This document shows positions 16,300-25,148 of a DNA stretch of 64,000 bases, one piece after another. Source of the DNA: CAVZBT01 sp963773605 (GTDB lineage: Bacteria > Acidobacteriota > UBA6911); the NCBI GenBank assembly GCA_963773605.1, contig CAVZBT010000008.1, positions 124,001-188,000 on the forward strand, read 5' to 3'. The notes beneath the pieces were generated by a model. That model ran no database searches. It was not told the DNA's origin and worked only from the letters and a program-made list of their open reading frames with translations. Position numbers and translations under genes: made by a program. Every line of letters begins with the position of its first letter. Within the stretch, counting starts at the first letter, position 1.

Positions 16300-16467
16300 G
16301 AAATCAATCGTACCTGGGTGTCTAGTCCGTCCACGTTATCAGTTGCACACGGCAGACGCCATAACCTTCTCGATGGGCGCCGACGCAGGTGGGCGGAGCG
16401 GCCCTGGTGAGCCGCGGCGGCTCGACACGGCCCTCGGGCCCTGCCCGTTCGAGCTGAAAGAACGACC

Positions 16468-19400
16468 TCAAAGACTGGACGTCTCGGGGGCCCTCGTCGG
16501 GGCTGCGGCTTGCCGGTCTGGACTGCATTCAGGGCCAAACCAGCCGTACAGGATCGGGAGGACCATAAGGGTCGACAGCGTGGACGTGAACAGGCCCCCG
16601 ATCACGACCACGGCGAGTGGCCGCTGCACTTCCGAACCCAGGCCGGTGGCGAACATCAAGGGTATGAGACTAAACACCGTGATAGAGGCGGTCATCAGGA
16701 TCGGGCGGAATCTCAACACGCACGCCTCCTCCACCGCGGCGTTCGTGGCGCGCCCCTCATGCTGCAGTTGCAGGATGCACGAAACGAGCACCAGCCCGTT
16801 CAAAACGGCCACCCCGAGCAGGGTGATGAACCCCACCGAGGCCGGCACCGACAGGTACATCCGCGAAAGCCACAGGGCGAAGACTCCACCCATGAGGGCA
16901 AAGGGCAGGTTGAGAAAAACGATCAGCGACACGCGGAGCGAGTTGAACGTCATGAACAGCAGCGCCAGCACCAGCACAACGACGAGGGGCGTGATGATCA
17001 TCAGGCGGCGCATGGCCCGCTGCTGGTTTTCGAACTGGCCGCCCCAGGACACCGAGTAACCGGTCGGCAGCTTGACGTTGCGATCGATCCGCTGCCGGGC
17101 TTCGGCCACAAACGAACCGATGTCCCGGCCGACGACATTCAGCTCGATTCCGATCCGCCTCATGCCGTCGTCGCGGCTGATCTGCACGGGCCCCTCCTGC
17201 AGCGAGATTTCTGCCAGTTGGCTCAGGGGGATGCCGATGCCGTCGGTCGTGCCGACGAGCGTGTTGGACAGCTTCTCCACGGAATTGCGCTGCTCCTCCG
17301 GAAAGCGCACCGTCAGGTCGAAAGCGCGGTTCCCTTCGTACACCTGCGTCGCCGCCTTGCCTCCCACGGCGATCTCGATGATCGTCAGGACGTCCCGCAC
17401 GTTCATGCCGTACCGGGCGATGCGGTCGCGGTCGACGCGCACGCTGATGTACGGCTGGCCGGAAACCTTTTCCACGACCAGGTCGGCGCAGCCCGGCACC
17501 TGCGACACGACGCGGGCAATCTCGTCGATCTTCGTCCTGAGGGTGTCCAATTCGTCTCCGAAAAGCTTCAGGATCACCTGGGCCCGCGTTCCGGCCACAA
17601 GTTCGTCGATCCGGCACTGGATCGGCTGGCTGAAACTGAAGGTGAGCCCCGGTATCTCGGCGATAGAGGATCTCATTTTGTCGAACAGCTCGTCGCGGGT
17701 CCGGGCACTCTTCCATTCCTTCCGCGGGGTCAGCACGCCCACGAAACCGGTCTTGTCCACGCCGCGCGCCTCCAGGGGCAACCCCGTCCGCCCGGTGCGC
17801 GACACGACGGTGGTCAGTTCGGGGAACGCTGTGAGTCGCCTCTGCACGAGCCGCGCGACGTCGAGCGCATTGTCGAGGGACGTCCCAGGGATCAGCTGGA
17901 AATCCATGTCGAAGGCCCCCTCGTCCATGATCGGGATGAACTCCGTCCCGAGATGGGGCAGAAGGAGGGCGGCGGCCAGGATCAGGCCGAGGGAAACGCC
18001 AAGGACGACATGGGGCGCGCGGAGACCGACGTCCAGCGCGCGGAGGTAGAGTCGCCTGGCACTGTCCAGGATGGCATTGCGCTTTTCATCCCCGGGTTTC
18101 AGGAAGACGCCGCACAGGACCGGGACGACGAAGATGGATAGGAAAAGCGAGGCGAACAGGGCGATCGCGACGGTAAGGGCGAGGGGCGAGAACATCTTCC
18201 CTTCCATCCCTTCGAGCGTGATGATGGGCAGGAAGGTGAGGGCGATGATCAGCTCCCCGAAGATGCTGGGCCGGCGGACCTCGATGACCGCGCGCAGCAC
18301 CGTCGCCATCTTGCGCGACCGGTCCTGCAGGGACCCGAGATGGCGCTGGACGTTCTCGACCTGAATGATGGTGGCGTCGATGATCATACCGATCGAGATC
18401 GCCAGGCCGCCGAGCGACATGAGGTTCGCGTTCAGCCCGCAGTACCGCATCGCAATGAAGGTGACCAGGATCGCCAGCGGCAGCGTCAGGACGACCACCA
18501 TGGCCCCCCGGAAATTGCGGATCAAGAGGTACAGGATCACAATGACCAGGAGGATACCTTCGGCGAGCGTGAAGAGGATCGTGCGGATGCTCTGCTTGAC
18601 GATGTCGGAGCGGTCGTAAAACGGCTTGAGTGCCAGGCCGGGCGGCAGCACGTTCCCCTCGTTGATCTGCCGGACGCGGTCCTCGACCCGCCGGACCACT
18701 TCGAGGCTGTTTTCGCCTTTCAGCATCATGACGATGCCGCCCACGACTTCCTCCCCGTTCTTCAGCGCGGCACCCTGACGGGGAGCATAGCTTGCAGTGA
18801 CGTCCGCGACATCGCCGACCGAAATCGGGACGGCATGATGCGTCTTGATGACGATCCGTCCGATGTCGGGGAGCGCTCCGATCAGGCCGACACCGCGGAT
18901 GATGAACTGCTCCGAAGCCCGCTCGATGAAACTCCCGCCGACATTCTCGTTGTTGTTCTTGATCGCGTCGTAGACTTCGTCGATGGAGAGCTTGTATTTG
19001 AGGATCTTTTCGGGATCGACGACGGCGCGGTATTCCTTCAGGTATCCTCCGAAGGAGTTCACCTCGTTGACTCCCTGCTCGCCTTTCAGGATCGGAGCCA
19101 CGACCCAGTCCTGTATCGTGCGGAGTTCGGTCAGATACGCTATCCTGGCCTTCGGCTCGGCGGGTGGGGTTCCCTCCAATGTGTATTGATAGATTTCTCC
19201 CATGGCGGTCGCGATCGGGCCCATTTCGGTCCTGACTCCGGCCGGGAGCGTATCCTGGGTGGCGGCCAGTCTCTCGTGCACGAGCTGTCGCGCGAAGTAG
19301 ATGTCCGTCTCGTCGCGGAAGACCAGGGTGATCACCGCCAGCCCGTACTTGGTCGTCGAGCGCATCGTGATCAGTCCGGGCAGCCCGCGCATGTTGGTTT

Positions 19401-19608
19401 CGACGGGATAGGTCACAAAGCGCTCGATCTCCAGCGGGGAGAGGCCGGGCGCGCCGCACATCACTTCGACCTGGACGTTGGTCACATCCGGGAACGCATC
19501 CACGGCAGTCCGGGATATGCAAACGGCTCCAACTGCGGCTATGACGGCGATCAGGAGGAAGACCAGGGTGCGGTGGTTGAGCGCCGCACCCATCAATTTT
19601 TCGATCAT
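16468..19608 (-). CDS. czcA: heavy-metal efflux RND pump, CzcA/CusA family
   Basis: A 1,046-residue inner-membrane resistance-nodulation-division pump that drives divalent or monovalent metal ions out with the proton gradient. The N-terminal helix, the large porter domain (AVDAFPDVTNVQVEV, MRSTTKYGLAVITLVF, NNNENVGGSF), the transmembrane segment GMIIDATIIQVEN with its proton-relay Asp, and the second porter half are all present, and length is normal. Here the family DG(A/S) after GMI reads DATI, so the metal class (Co/Zn/Cd versus Cu/Ag) cannot be fixed from this site. No Cus-type C-terminal Met cluster was noticed. It is the last gene of czcCBA. Confidence 0.93.
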   Translation of the reverse strand: MIEKLMGAALNHRTLVFLLIAVIAAVGAVCISRTAVDAFPDVTNVQVEVMCGAPGLSPLEIERFVTYPVETNMRGLPGLITMRSTTKYGLAVITLVFRDETDIYFARQLVHERLAATQDTLPAGVRTEMGPIATAMGEIYQYTLEGTPPAEPKARIAYLTELRTIQDWVVAPILKGEQGVNEVNSFGGYLKEYRAVVDPEKILKYKLSIDEVYDAIKNNNENVGGSFIERASEQFIIRGVGLIGALPDIGRIVIKTHHAVPISVGDVADVTASYAPRQGAALKNGEEVVGGIVMMLKGENSLEVVRRVEDRVRQINEGNVLPPGLALKPFYDRSDIVKQSIRTILFTLAEGILLVIVILYLLIRNFRGAMVVVLTLPLAILVTFIAMRYCGLNANLMSLGGLAISIGMIIDATIIQVENVQRHLGSLQDRSRKMATVLRAVIEVRRPSIFGELIIALTFLPIITLEGMEGKMFSPLALTVAIALFASLFLSIFVVPVLCGVFLKPGDEKRNAILDSARRLYLRALDVGLRAPHVVLGVSLGLILAAALLLPHLGTEFIPIMDEGAFDMDFQLIPGTSLDNALDVARLVQRRLTAFPELTTVVSRTGRTGLPLEARGVDKTGFVGVLTPRKEWKSARTRDELFDKMRSSIAEIPGLTFSFSQPIQCRIDELVAGTRAQVILKLFGDELDTLRTKIDEIARVVSQVPGCADLVVEKVSGQPYISVRVDRDRIARYGMNVRDVLTIIEIAVGGKAATQVYEGNRAFDLTVRFPEEQRNSVEKLSNTLVGTTDGIGIPLSQLAEISLQEGPVQISRDDGMRRIGIELNVVGRDIGSFVAEARQRIDRNVKLPTGYSVSWGGQFENQQRAMRRLMIITPLVVVLVLALLFMTFNSLRVSLIVFLNLPFALMGGVFALWLSRMYLSVPASVGFITLLGVAVLNGLVLVSCILQLQHEGRATNAAVEEACVLRFRPILMTASITVFSLIPLMFATGLGSEVQRPLAVVVIGGLFTSTLSTLMVLPILYGWFGPECSPDRQAAAPTRAPETSSL

Positions 19609-19641
19609 GACTGAGTTCCACCTTGGCGGCGCGCCGCCGCG

Positions 19642-20850
19642 TCAGTGCTCCGGCTCGGGCTTGTCCAGCTCCGACTTGAGCGTGAACGCCCCCCTGGAAA
19701 CGTAAACCTGCCCCGGAGCCAGTCCCTCGACGATTGCGGTGATCGCGCCGTTGCTGCGGCCGCGGGTCACGGCCTGCAGGCGGAATCCGGCGCCCTCCTT
19801 GACGAACACGGAAGACTTCCCCTCGATCAGCACGAGGGCGTCGTTCGGCACCGACACGGGCACCTCGACATCGTCGACAACAATGCGTCCACTGACGAAC
19901 AGCCCGGGGCGGAACCGGCCCTCGCGGTTGGCGATGACGACCCGCGCGTGGATCGTGCGGTTGGTCTCGGTGGCCATCGGCTCGAGGAAACTCACCCTGC
20001 CTTCGGCATCGGGCATCGCGGCGCCGATGCTGACGATGGCGCGCTGCCCGACATGGACAAACGGAAGATCCTTCTGGTGCACGTCGAGGTTCACCCAGAC
20101 CGAGCGCAGATCGGCGATCACAAACGCGGGCGAGTTCTCGTTGAGGACTTCCCCGAGGCTGACGTGCTTTTCGGTCACCGTCGCGTCAAAGGGCGCTTCG
20201 ATGTTGTAGAGCATGGCGGCACGTTCCCGCGCATTGGGGAGGCGCGCGATATAATCCTCTGAAAACCCGAGTACGCGGAGCTTCTGCTCCGCGAGGCGCG
20301 TCGCGATGCCGGCTTCCGCCAGGCTGTTTTTGGCCTGGATGTAGTCCTGTTCGGGCGATATCCGTTTGGTCCAGAGGCGCTCCTCGCGGGCGAAGTTGTT
20401 CTCGGCCAGCGCCACCCGTTCGCGGGCGGCGAGGAGGGTGGCGGTGGCGTCGGCCAGCTCTCGGCTTTCAAGCACCACCATCACCTCCCCGCGGTGGACA
20501 AGGTCGCCCAGGTTCTTGCGGACTTCCCGAACGACGCCCGAGACGCGGGGCACGACGTGGGCCACGCCGTCGGCGTTTACCGCGACTTCTCCCGGCAGGG
20601 TAATCTCGGCGCGGATTCGCCCGGGCCCCGCGACTGCCGTCGCGACGTCGAACTGACGCAACTGATCGTCCGTGAGCCGGACGACCTCACGGAGCTTTTC
20701 CCGGTGCTCCGCGCCGCCCTCGGTCGCGGTCGCCGATTCGCCCGGGTGCTGCACGGTCCGGGCGCGCCTCGCGCCCCAAAGCACAAGGGCCGCGACGGCC
20801 CCGGCGATCAGCAAGACCATCCCGGCCGCATAGACCTGTCTACCTTTCAT
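19642..20850 (-). CDS. czcB: RND efflux periplasmic adaptor, CzcB-like
   Basis: A 402-residue membrane-fusion protein that links the CzcA pump to the outer-membrane channel. It has an N-terminal membrane anchor (YAAGMVLLIAGAVAALVLW), a barrel-sandwich/lipoyl half (VSGVVREVRKNLGDLVHRGEV), an alpha-helical hairpin (~150-215) and a second lipoyl half with the beta-barrel (LRSVWVNLDVHQKDLPFVHVGQ). Typical of the HlyD/CzcB family in order and length. No His-rich N-terminal metal-binding stretch like that of classical CzcB is seen. It starts four bases inside the czcC stop (ATGA overlap), so the two are translationally coupled, and czcA follows after 33 bp. Confidence 0.92.
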   Translation of the reverse strand: MKGRQVYAAGMVLLIAGAVAALVLWGARRARTVQHPGESATATEGGAEHREKLREVVRLTDDQLRQFDVATAVAGPGRIRAEITLPGEVAVNADGVAHVVPRVSGVVREVRKNLGDLVHRGEVMVVLESRELADATATLLAARERVALAENNFAREERLWTKRISPEQDYIQAKNSLAEAGIATRLAEQKLRVLGFSEDYIARLPNARERAAMLYNIEAPFDATVTEKHVSLGEVLNENSPAFVIADLRSVWVNLDVHQKDLPFVHVGQRAIVSIGAAMPDAEGRVSFLEPMATETNRTIHARVVIANREGRFRPGLFVSGRIVVDDVEVPVSVPNDALVLIEGKSSVFVKEGAGFRLQAVTRGRSNGAITAIVEGLAPGQVYVSRGAFTLKSELDKPEPEH

Positions 20851-22148
20851 GGTTTCCTCTCCCTCGCTGCATCCGGGGCGGATCCGGGGCCGGCCGCCGG
20901 GGAATCACAGCGCGCGATGCGATCGATCTCTATCGCCGCATTCATACCGGAGGCGACGGCTTCGATGTAACGCCTCTGAAGCTCGGCATAGGTGCGCTGT
21001 GCGTCGAGCACGTTCAGGAAATCGAACTTGCCGAACCGGTAGCCCTCCTCCACCGCGGCCAGGGCTTCCCTGGCCGCGGGGAGAGCGGTGCCGGTCAGCG
21101 CCCGCGCCTCGGCCAGCGCGGCCTCGTGCTCGTGGCGGGCCTGCGCCAACGCCCCGCGCAGACCCCACTCGAGCGCGCTTTTTTCGGATCGGGCCTTCTC
21201 GATCAGCAGGCGCGCTTCCGCGACCGCCCCCTGTCGCTTGTCGAAAATCGGCAACGGGACCGATATCCCGGCAACCCACGCCGATTGCGACTCGAGGCTG
21301 AGCCGGCGAAATCCGGCGCTGACGACCAGATCGGGTTTCCCCTGGGCCTCCTCGCGCGCGAGGGCGGCGCGGCGCGACTCGATTGTGGCTTCCGCGGCAG
21401 TGATCTGCGGGTTGCCGCCCATACACGCAGGCGGTGCAAGGGCAGCCGCACCGGGTATTTCAAAGGCGCCCTCCCCCAGGCCGATGTCCGCCCGCGTGCC
21501 TCCCCACAGGGACGCCAGCCGGTCCTTCGCCGCCGCGAGCGCCGACAGCTGCCTCTGCTCCTCGAGTTCGGCGGAGACCAGCGCCACGGTGGCACGCGTC
21601 TGTTCGACGGGAGAAACCTTCCCGGCCGCGACGCGTTCCACCACGATCCCGTGCGACTCGCGGGCCAGCCGGCTGAGTTCCCGCTGGTTGGCCAGACGCT
21701 CCTGCCCCGCCAGCACCTCGGCGAAAGCGCGCGTGGTTGCCGCGATGAGCTCGGCCCTGGTCACCTCCAGCATCCGACGCGCGACCCCCAGTTCGCCCTG
21801 CGCGGCGGCCACCCGCAGCCTCCTCTTGCCTCCGACCTCCAGCCTCTGGCTGATCTGCAGCGTGCTTTCGGCGTAGCTGAACAGGCCGCCAGGCGCCAGG
21901 ATGTCCTCGGCCCCGGCGCCGAGTTCCGGGTTAGGCCGCACCCCGGCCTGCAGGACGCGGGCGGACGCGGCTTCCATCTCCAGCTGCGACACGGCGAGTT
22001 GCGGGTTGGCCTCCAGCACACGGGCGAGGGCCAGGGGGAGCCTGATCGTGTCGGCGGCAGCCCCCCCACCGGTGGGCGGCCCGTCCGCCGCCAGGGCCGA
22101 GCCCCACGCCAATAGTAAGATTTCAGTAATTGCTGACAGGAATTTCAT
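20847..22148 (-). CDS. czcC: outer-membrane efflux protein, CzcC/TolC family
   Basis: A 433-residue outer-membrane channel that completes the tripartite metal exporter. A Sec signal peptide (FLSAITEILLLAWGSALAA) is followed by the duplicated helical-barrel repeats of the TolC family, with ANPQLAVSQLEMEAASARV and the later half-repeat GKFDFLNVLDAQRTYAELQRRY. The start at 22148 is taken because GGAG lies directly upstream and the signal peptide begins there; the frame opens slightly earlier. It is the first pump gene of czcCBA, 65 bp after a small secreted protein. Confidence 0.9.
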   Translation of the reverse strand: MKFLSAITEILLLAWGSALAADGPPTGGGAAADTIRLPLALARVLEANPQLAVSQLEMEAASARVLQAGVRPNPELGAGAEDILAPGGLFSYAESTLQISQRLEVGGKRRLRVAAAQGELGVARRMLEVTRAELIAATTRAFAEVLAGQERLANQRELSRLARESHGIVVERVAAGKVSPVEQTRATVALVSAELEEQRQLSALAAAKDRLASLWGGTRADIGLGEGAFEIPGAAALAPPACMGGNPQITAAEATIESRRAALAREEAQGKPDLVVSAGFRRLSLESQSAWVAGISVPLPIFDKRQGAVAEARLLIEKARSEKSALEWGLRGALAQARHEHEAALAEARALTGTALPAAREALAAVEEGYRFGKFDFLNVLDAQRTYAELQRRYIEAVASGMNAAIEIDRIARCDSPAAGPGSAPDAARERKP

Positions 22149-22213
22149 GACTACTCCGCGCATTCACTCTCGGGTCGAGAGAACGGGACCAGGATGTCGG
22201 CAGGCGTGGGTGG

Positions 22214-22609
22214 CTAGATGCGCAGCGAAAGGGGGCAGCCAGGGTCTGCTGTCGGCGGGCGCAGGTCGCGGCACGGACACGAGCTGAGGGACCGACCGGG
22301 CAGCACCCTGACTGCGTCCCAAAAGTCGGCCGTCTCACCCGTCGGTTGCGGCGGGGACGGCAAGCCGCGCAAGAGGATCCGGACTGCTTCCGGCGTGTCC
22401 AGCAGCAGGTCGAGGCATGGGTCGAGGTCTGCACCAAAGTACGGCGTCTGATCGTCCGGCGGTTGTGCCACGGCCTCGTGGCAGGGATCCTGCCCCAGCC
22501 TCTCAATAATGCAGCGGCCGTCGAGAGCAATGCACTCGACCAGAAAAGGCACCGCCAGCAGAGCATTGAGCAGGAAGACACAGACTATGGTCGCGCAGGC
22601 ATGTCTCAT
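22214..22609 (-). CDS. small Cys-rich secreted protein leading the czc operon
   Basis: A 131-residue product with a signal peptide (ATIVCVFLLNALLAVPFLVE) and a mature part containing several Cys (IALDGRCII, QDPCHEA, DPCLDLL, SSCPCRDL, DPGCPLSL) and acidic residues. It has the same orientation as czcC and ends 65 bp before it, so it is probably the first gene of the operon. Small periplasmic metal-binding or sensor proteins often open czc/cnr/cop loci (for example CnrX, CzcI, CopK); none of these families is recognised here, so that role is inference only. Codon usage is not distinctive. Confidence 0.55.
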   Translation of the reverse strand: MRHACATIVCVFLLNALLAVPFLVECIALDGRCIIERLGQDPCHEAVAQPPDDQTPYFGADLDPCLDLLLDTPEAVRILLRGLPSPPQPTGETADFWDAVRVLPGRSLSSCPCRDLRPPTADPGCPLSLRI

Positions 22610-22728
22610 ACGATCGGGTCGGCCGAAAGTCTATCACAACGGGCGGGGTCGGGTCTATTGAGTGTTTACGCAAGACGTACTCGCCGGAAGCGCGCCGAAA
22701 ACCCAACCATCAAGGCCTGACCCCGGAC

Positions 22729-22734
22729 TACAAT
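22729..22734 (+). promoter_or_regulatory. candidate -10 box for a leaderless GH140-like gene
   Basis: TACAAT ends only six bases before the ATG at 22741, and no Shine-Dalgarno lies between. If used, transcription would begin at or next to the start codon. The region 22610-22740 is a divergent promoter region between the czc operon and this gene. Confidence 0.3.
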
Positions 22735-22740
22735 AAGCCT

Positions 22741-24105
22741 ATGGGCGGAGCGCGCTGCGTCTTCACAATCGTTTTGGTGATGGCCGCGGCCCTCGCGCAT
22801 GTGCCGACCACCGGGGCGGAGTCGGCAAGCCCGGCCTTCCCGCTCAGACTCGGCCAAAATAAGCGCCACCTGGTGGATAAGCGCGGCACTCCATTCTTGA
22901 TCCACGGCGACAGCCCCTGGGAGCTCCTTTGGCAGCTCACCCGGGAAGAAGCGGTCCAATTCCTGGACAATCGCGCCGGGAAGGGTTTCAACACGCTCCT
23001 GATCGACGTGACGCCGTACACGGAGTGGTCCGATCCGCTGACCGAAACCAACCGCTACGGACACCGCGCGTTCCTGATCCCCGGGGATTTCTCGACCCCG
23101 GACCCGGAATACTTCAATCACCTCGAATGGCTGCTGCGGGAGATGCTCCGGCGCGGGATGCTGGCGCTGCTGGTCTGCGCCGACCTCGGGCACGCCGGCA
23201 TCGACCTGCCGCAGTTCAAACGCGAGGGCGGGATGTGGTATCCACTCTACCTTTCGAACGGTCCAGCAAAGTGTGAAGCCTACGCCCGGTTTCTGGGCAG
23301 CCGCTTCAAGCAGCACCCAAATATTGTCTGGGTGCTCGGCGGCGACCGGGATCCCAACGGCGTGCTGGATGCCGTTCAGGCCATGGCCCGCGCGCTCCAG
23401 GCGAGCGCCCCTGCGCAGCTGAAGACCTATCACGCAGGCGCCAAGTCCGGCGGTGTCTTCTTCCAGAAGGAGCCGTGGTTCGACATCAACATGAGCTATG
23501 GCTATCGAGACACCTACACCTTTGTCGCCGACGACTATCTCAGACAGCCTGTTAAACCGTGTTTTCTGGCGGAAAGCGGCTACGAAGGCGAGAACATCGA
23601 CAGGAGAGGCGGGTCGGCGCAACGGGTGCGAAGACAGGCCTACTGGGCGATTCTCTCCGGAGCGTGCGGCCATCTGTATGGCTCCGCCGCCTGGACCGTG
23701 CGCCCCCAAGTCTGGCGCATGTGGCTCGAGTCACCGGGCGCGCGCCATATGGTACACCTGCGCCGCCTGTTCCGCAGTCTGCCGTGGCAAACGCTTGTCC
23801 CCGATTTCGGACACGAAATACTGACCGCCGGCCAGGGGGAGTTCGGCAAAAGCGAGTACGTCACTGCGGCCGCAGACCCGAACCGCACATTGGCGGTCGT
23901 GTATATGCCCGTGGCGCGGGCGGTGACCATAGACCTGCGAAGATTCGCCGGCCCGGTGCGGGCGCGCTGGTTCGACCCGACCAGCGGCGCCTACACCAGA
24001 ATCGCCCTGCCGGATGGCGCTGCGGGGAAGCGTCAGTTCACGCCACCCGCCAGAAACAGCACTGGAGACCAGGACTGGGTGCTATTGCTGCAGCGCCTGC
24101 GCTGA
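22741..24105 (+). CDS. secreted DUF4038 (apiosidase-like, GH140-type) glycosidase
   Basis: A 454-residue exported protein with a signal peptide (FTIVLVMAAALAHVPTTGAE) and an (alpha/beta)8 barrel of the DUF4038/apiosidase type: FLIHGDSPWELLWQLTREEA, FNTLLIDVTPY, EWLLREMLRRGML, NIVWVLGGDRDP, and PCFLAESGYEGE with a candidate catalytic acid. The C-terminal ~90 residues are a beta domain (RAVTIDLRRFAGPVRARWFDPTSGAY) like the collagen-binding-type domain found after DUF4038. GH140 enzymes release apiose from rhamnogalacturonan II; other members act on other glycans, so the substrate is uncertain. The gene stands alone, divergent from czc. Confidence 0.85.
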   Translation: MGGARCVFTIVLVMAAALAHVPTTGAESASPAFPLRLGQNKRHLVDKRGTPFLIHGDSPWELLWQLTREEAVQFLDNRAGKGFNTLLIDVTPYTEWSDPLTETNRYGHRAFLIPGDFSTPDPEYFNHLEWLLREMLRRGMLALLVCADLGHAGIDLPQFKREGGMWYPLYLSNGPAKCEAYARFLGSRFKQHPNIVWVLGGDRDPNGVLDAVQAMARALQASAPAQLKTYHAGAKSGGVFFQKEPWFDINMSYGYRDTYTFVADDYLRQPVKPCFLAESGYEGENIDRRGGSAQRVRRQAYWAILSGACGHLYGSAAWTVRPQVWRMWLESPGARHMVHLRRLFRSLPWQTLVPDFGHEILTAGQGEFGKSEYVTAAADPNRTLAVVYMPVARAVTIDLRRFAGPVRARWFDPTSGAYTRIALPDGAAGKRQFTPPARNSTGDQDWVLLLQRLR

Positions 24106-24149
24106 AACGTGCGCCGGTGATACCCTGGCGCCGCGTTATTTGAGGATCC

Positions 24150-24488
24150 ATGACCACTGATCGGAAGGCGCTCGACATCCTGGGCCTTGCGCGTCGCGCC
24201 GCCAAAGTCGCATGCGGCGCCGGCGCCGTGCAGGACGCGATCCGCACAGGGCGCGCCTGCGCCCTCGTGCTGGCCCGCGATGCCGCACCGAATACCGCGG
24301 ACAAGGCCCGCGCTCTCGCCCGTACCCGGAACCTACCCGAGTTCTCGGTCGGATCCAAGTCGGAGTTGGGCCGCCGCTTCGGGCGCGACGAGGTTGCGGT
24401 CCTGTGCCTGTTGGACAAGTCTTTTCTCTCCGCCCTCAAGCGCTGCGTCGCTGCATCCACGACGCCTGATGCCTCGTCGGCCCGCTAA
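24150..24488 (+). CDS. ribosomal protein L7Ae/L30e-like (YlxQ-type) RNA-binding protein
   Basis: A 112-residue protein of the L7Ae/L30e/S12e/Gadd45 superfamily, which binds kink-turn RNA. The pattern is ILGLARRAAKVACGAGAVQDAIRTG, then ACALVLARDAAPNT and a conserved C-terminal half (FSVGSKSELGRRFGRDEVAVLCLLD). Bacterial members (YlxQ/RplGB) usually lie between nusA and infB; this copy is detached from that operon. The Shine-Dalgarno GAGG precedes the ATG. Its last four bases overlap the end of the convergent DUF2911 gene. Confidence 0.82.
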   Translation: MTTDRKALDILGLARRAAKVACGAGAVQDAIRTGRACALVLARDAAPNTADKARALARTRNLPEFSVGSKSELGRRFGRDEVAVLCLLDKSFLSALKRCVAASTTPDASSAR

Positions 24489-25009
24489 CGCGCAAACCGA
24501 AATCCGGCAGACAAGCGGGCCGGTCCCCAGGAGACTGCGATCGTGCCCCCGCTCGGGCCGCCGTTCAACTCTATGGTGAACGACTCTACCGGCGCGGGGG
24601 CCGCTTCTTTCGCCAGCGGCACCGTTGCCACATCCTTGGCTTTGTCGTGGGTCATCACCATCCCGGAATTCTGGGAGTTGAAGACCAATTCGTATCGATC
24701 GGGCGCGACCTTCGCGAGCCACAGACCGTACGTCCCTTTGGCCACCTTCGTGGCCCCGAATGCCAAGTCCACCGGCGTGCTCAGCGTCGTCATTTCGTTG
24801 TTCCCCATGCGCCAGTAGGACCCCGTCTCCTGCCACGTCAGCGGGTCCCGACCTTTGAGCTGAGGACGCCCGTAATCGATGACTATATCGCCCTGAGGCG
24901 TGTTCAGCTGCGCCTTGCCGCGTCCCCCCTGCGCCGCAGCCGGGAAACCCACCAGCAAAATGACCGTGCTCCAAACCACTAGACAACAGAGTGTTCGAGT
25001 TAAGCTCAT
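24485..25009 (-). CDS. secreted DUF2911 protein
   Basis: A 174-residue exported protein of the DUF2911 family, frequent in Acidobacteria and Bacteroidetes, function unknown. The signal peptide (CLVVWSTVILLVGFPAAAQ) is followed by the family blocks VIDYGRPQLKGRD, YWRMGNNEMTTLSTPVDLAF, KGTYGLWL and a C-terminal beta sheet (FTIELNG, GTIAVSWG). A perfect AGGAGG ribosome-binding site precedes the ATG. The stop overlaps the convergent L7Ae-like gene by four bases. Confidence 0.85.
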   Translation of the reverse strand: MSLTRTLCCLVVWSTVILLVGFPAAAQGGRGKAQLNTPQGDIVIDYGRPQLKGRDPLTWQETGSYWRMGNNEMTTLSTPVDLAFGATKVAKGTYGLWLAKVAPDRYELVFNSQNSGMVMTHDKAKDVATVPLAKEAAPAPVESFTIELNGGPSGGTIAVSWGPARLSAGFRFAR

Positions 25010-25148
25010 CCTGTTCCTCCTGTGGACTCCAATTATTTATCTGGCCCGGACCTCTTTGTCCAGAACTGCTCGCCGCCACCTTGGGCGAACCATTTGACGG
25101 TCGAAAGCATCAGAATAAGCAAAAGCACAACATTCCGGAGGTACTCCA

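Noticed and set aside
16414..16426. GCGGCGGCTCGAC near the czcA end, as another copy of the repeat family
   Set aside because: A 13-base identity in a GC-rich genome is not enough, and no opposite end is found.
18086..19621. Second minus-strand frame in czcA
   Set aside because: Arg/His-rich and lacking membrane segments; the 1,046-residue CzcA frame covers it.
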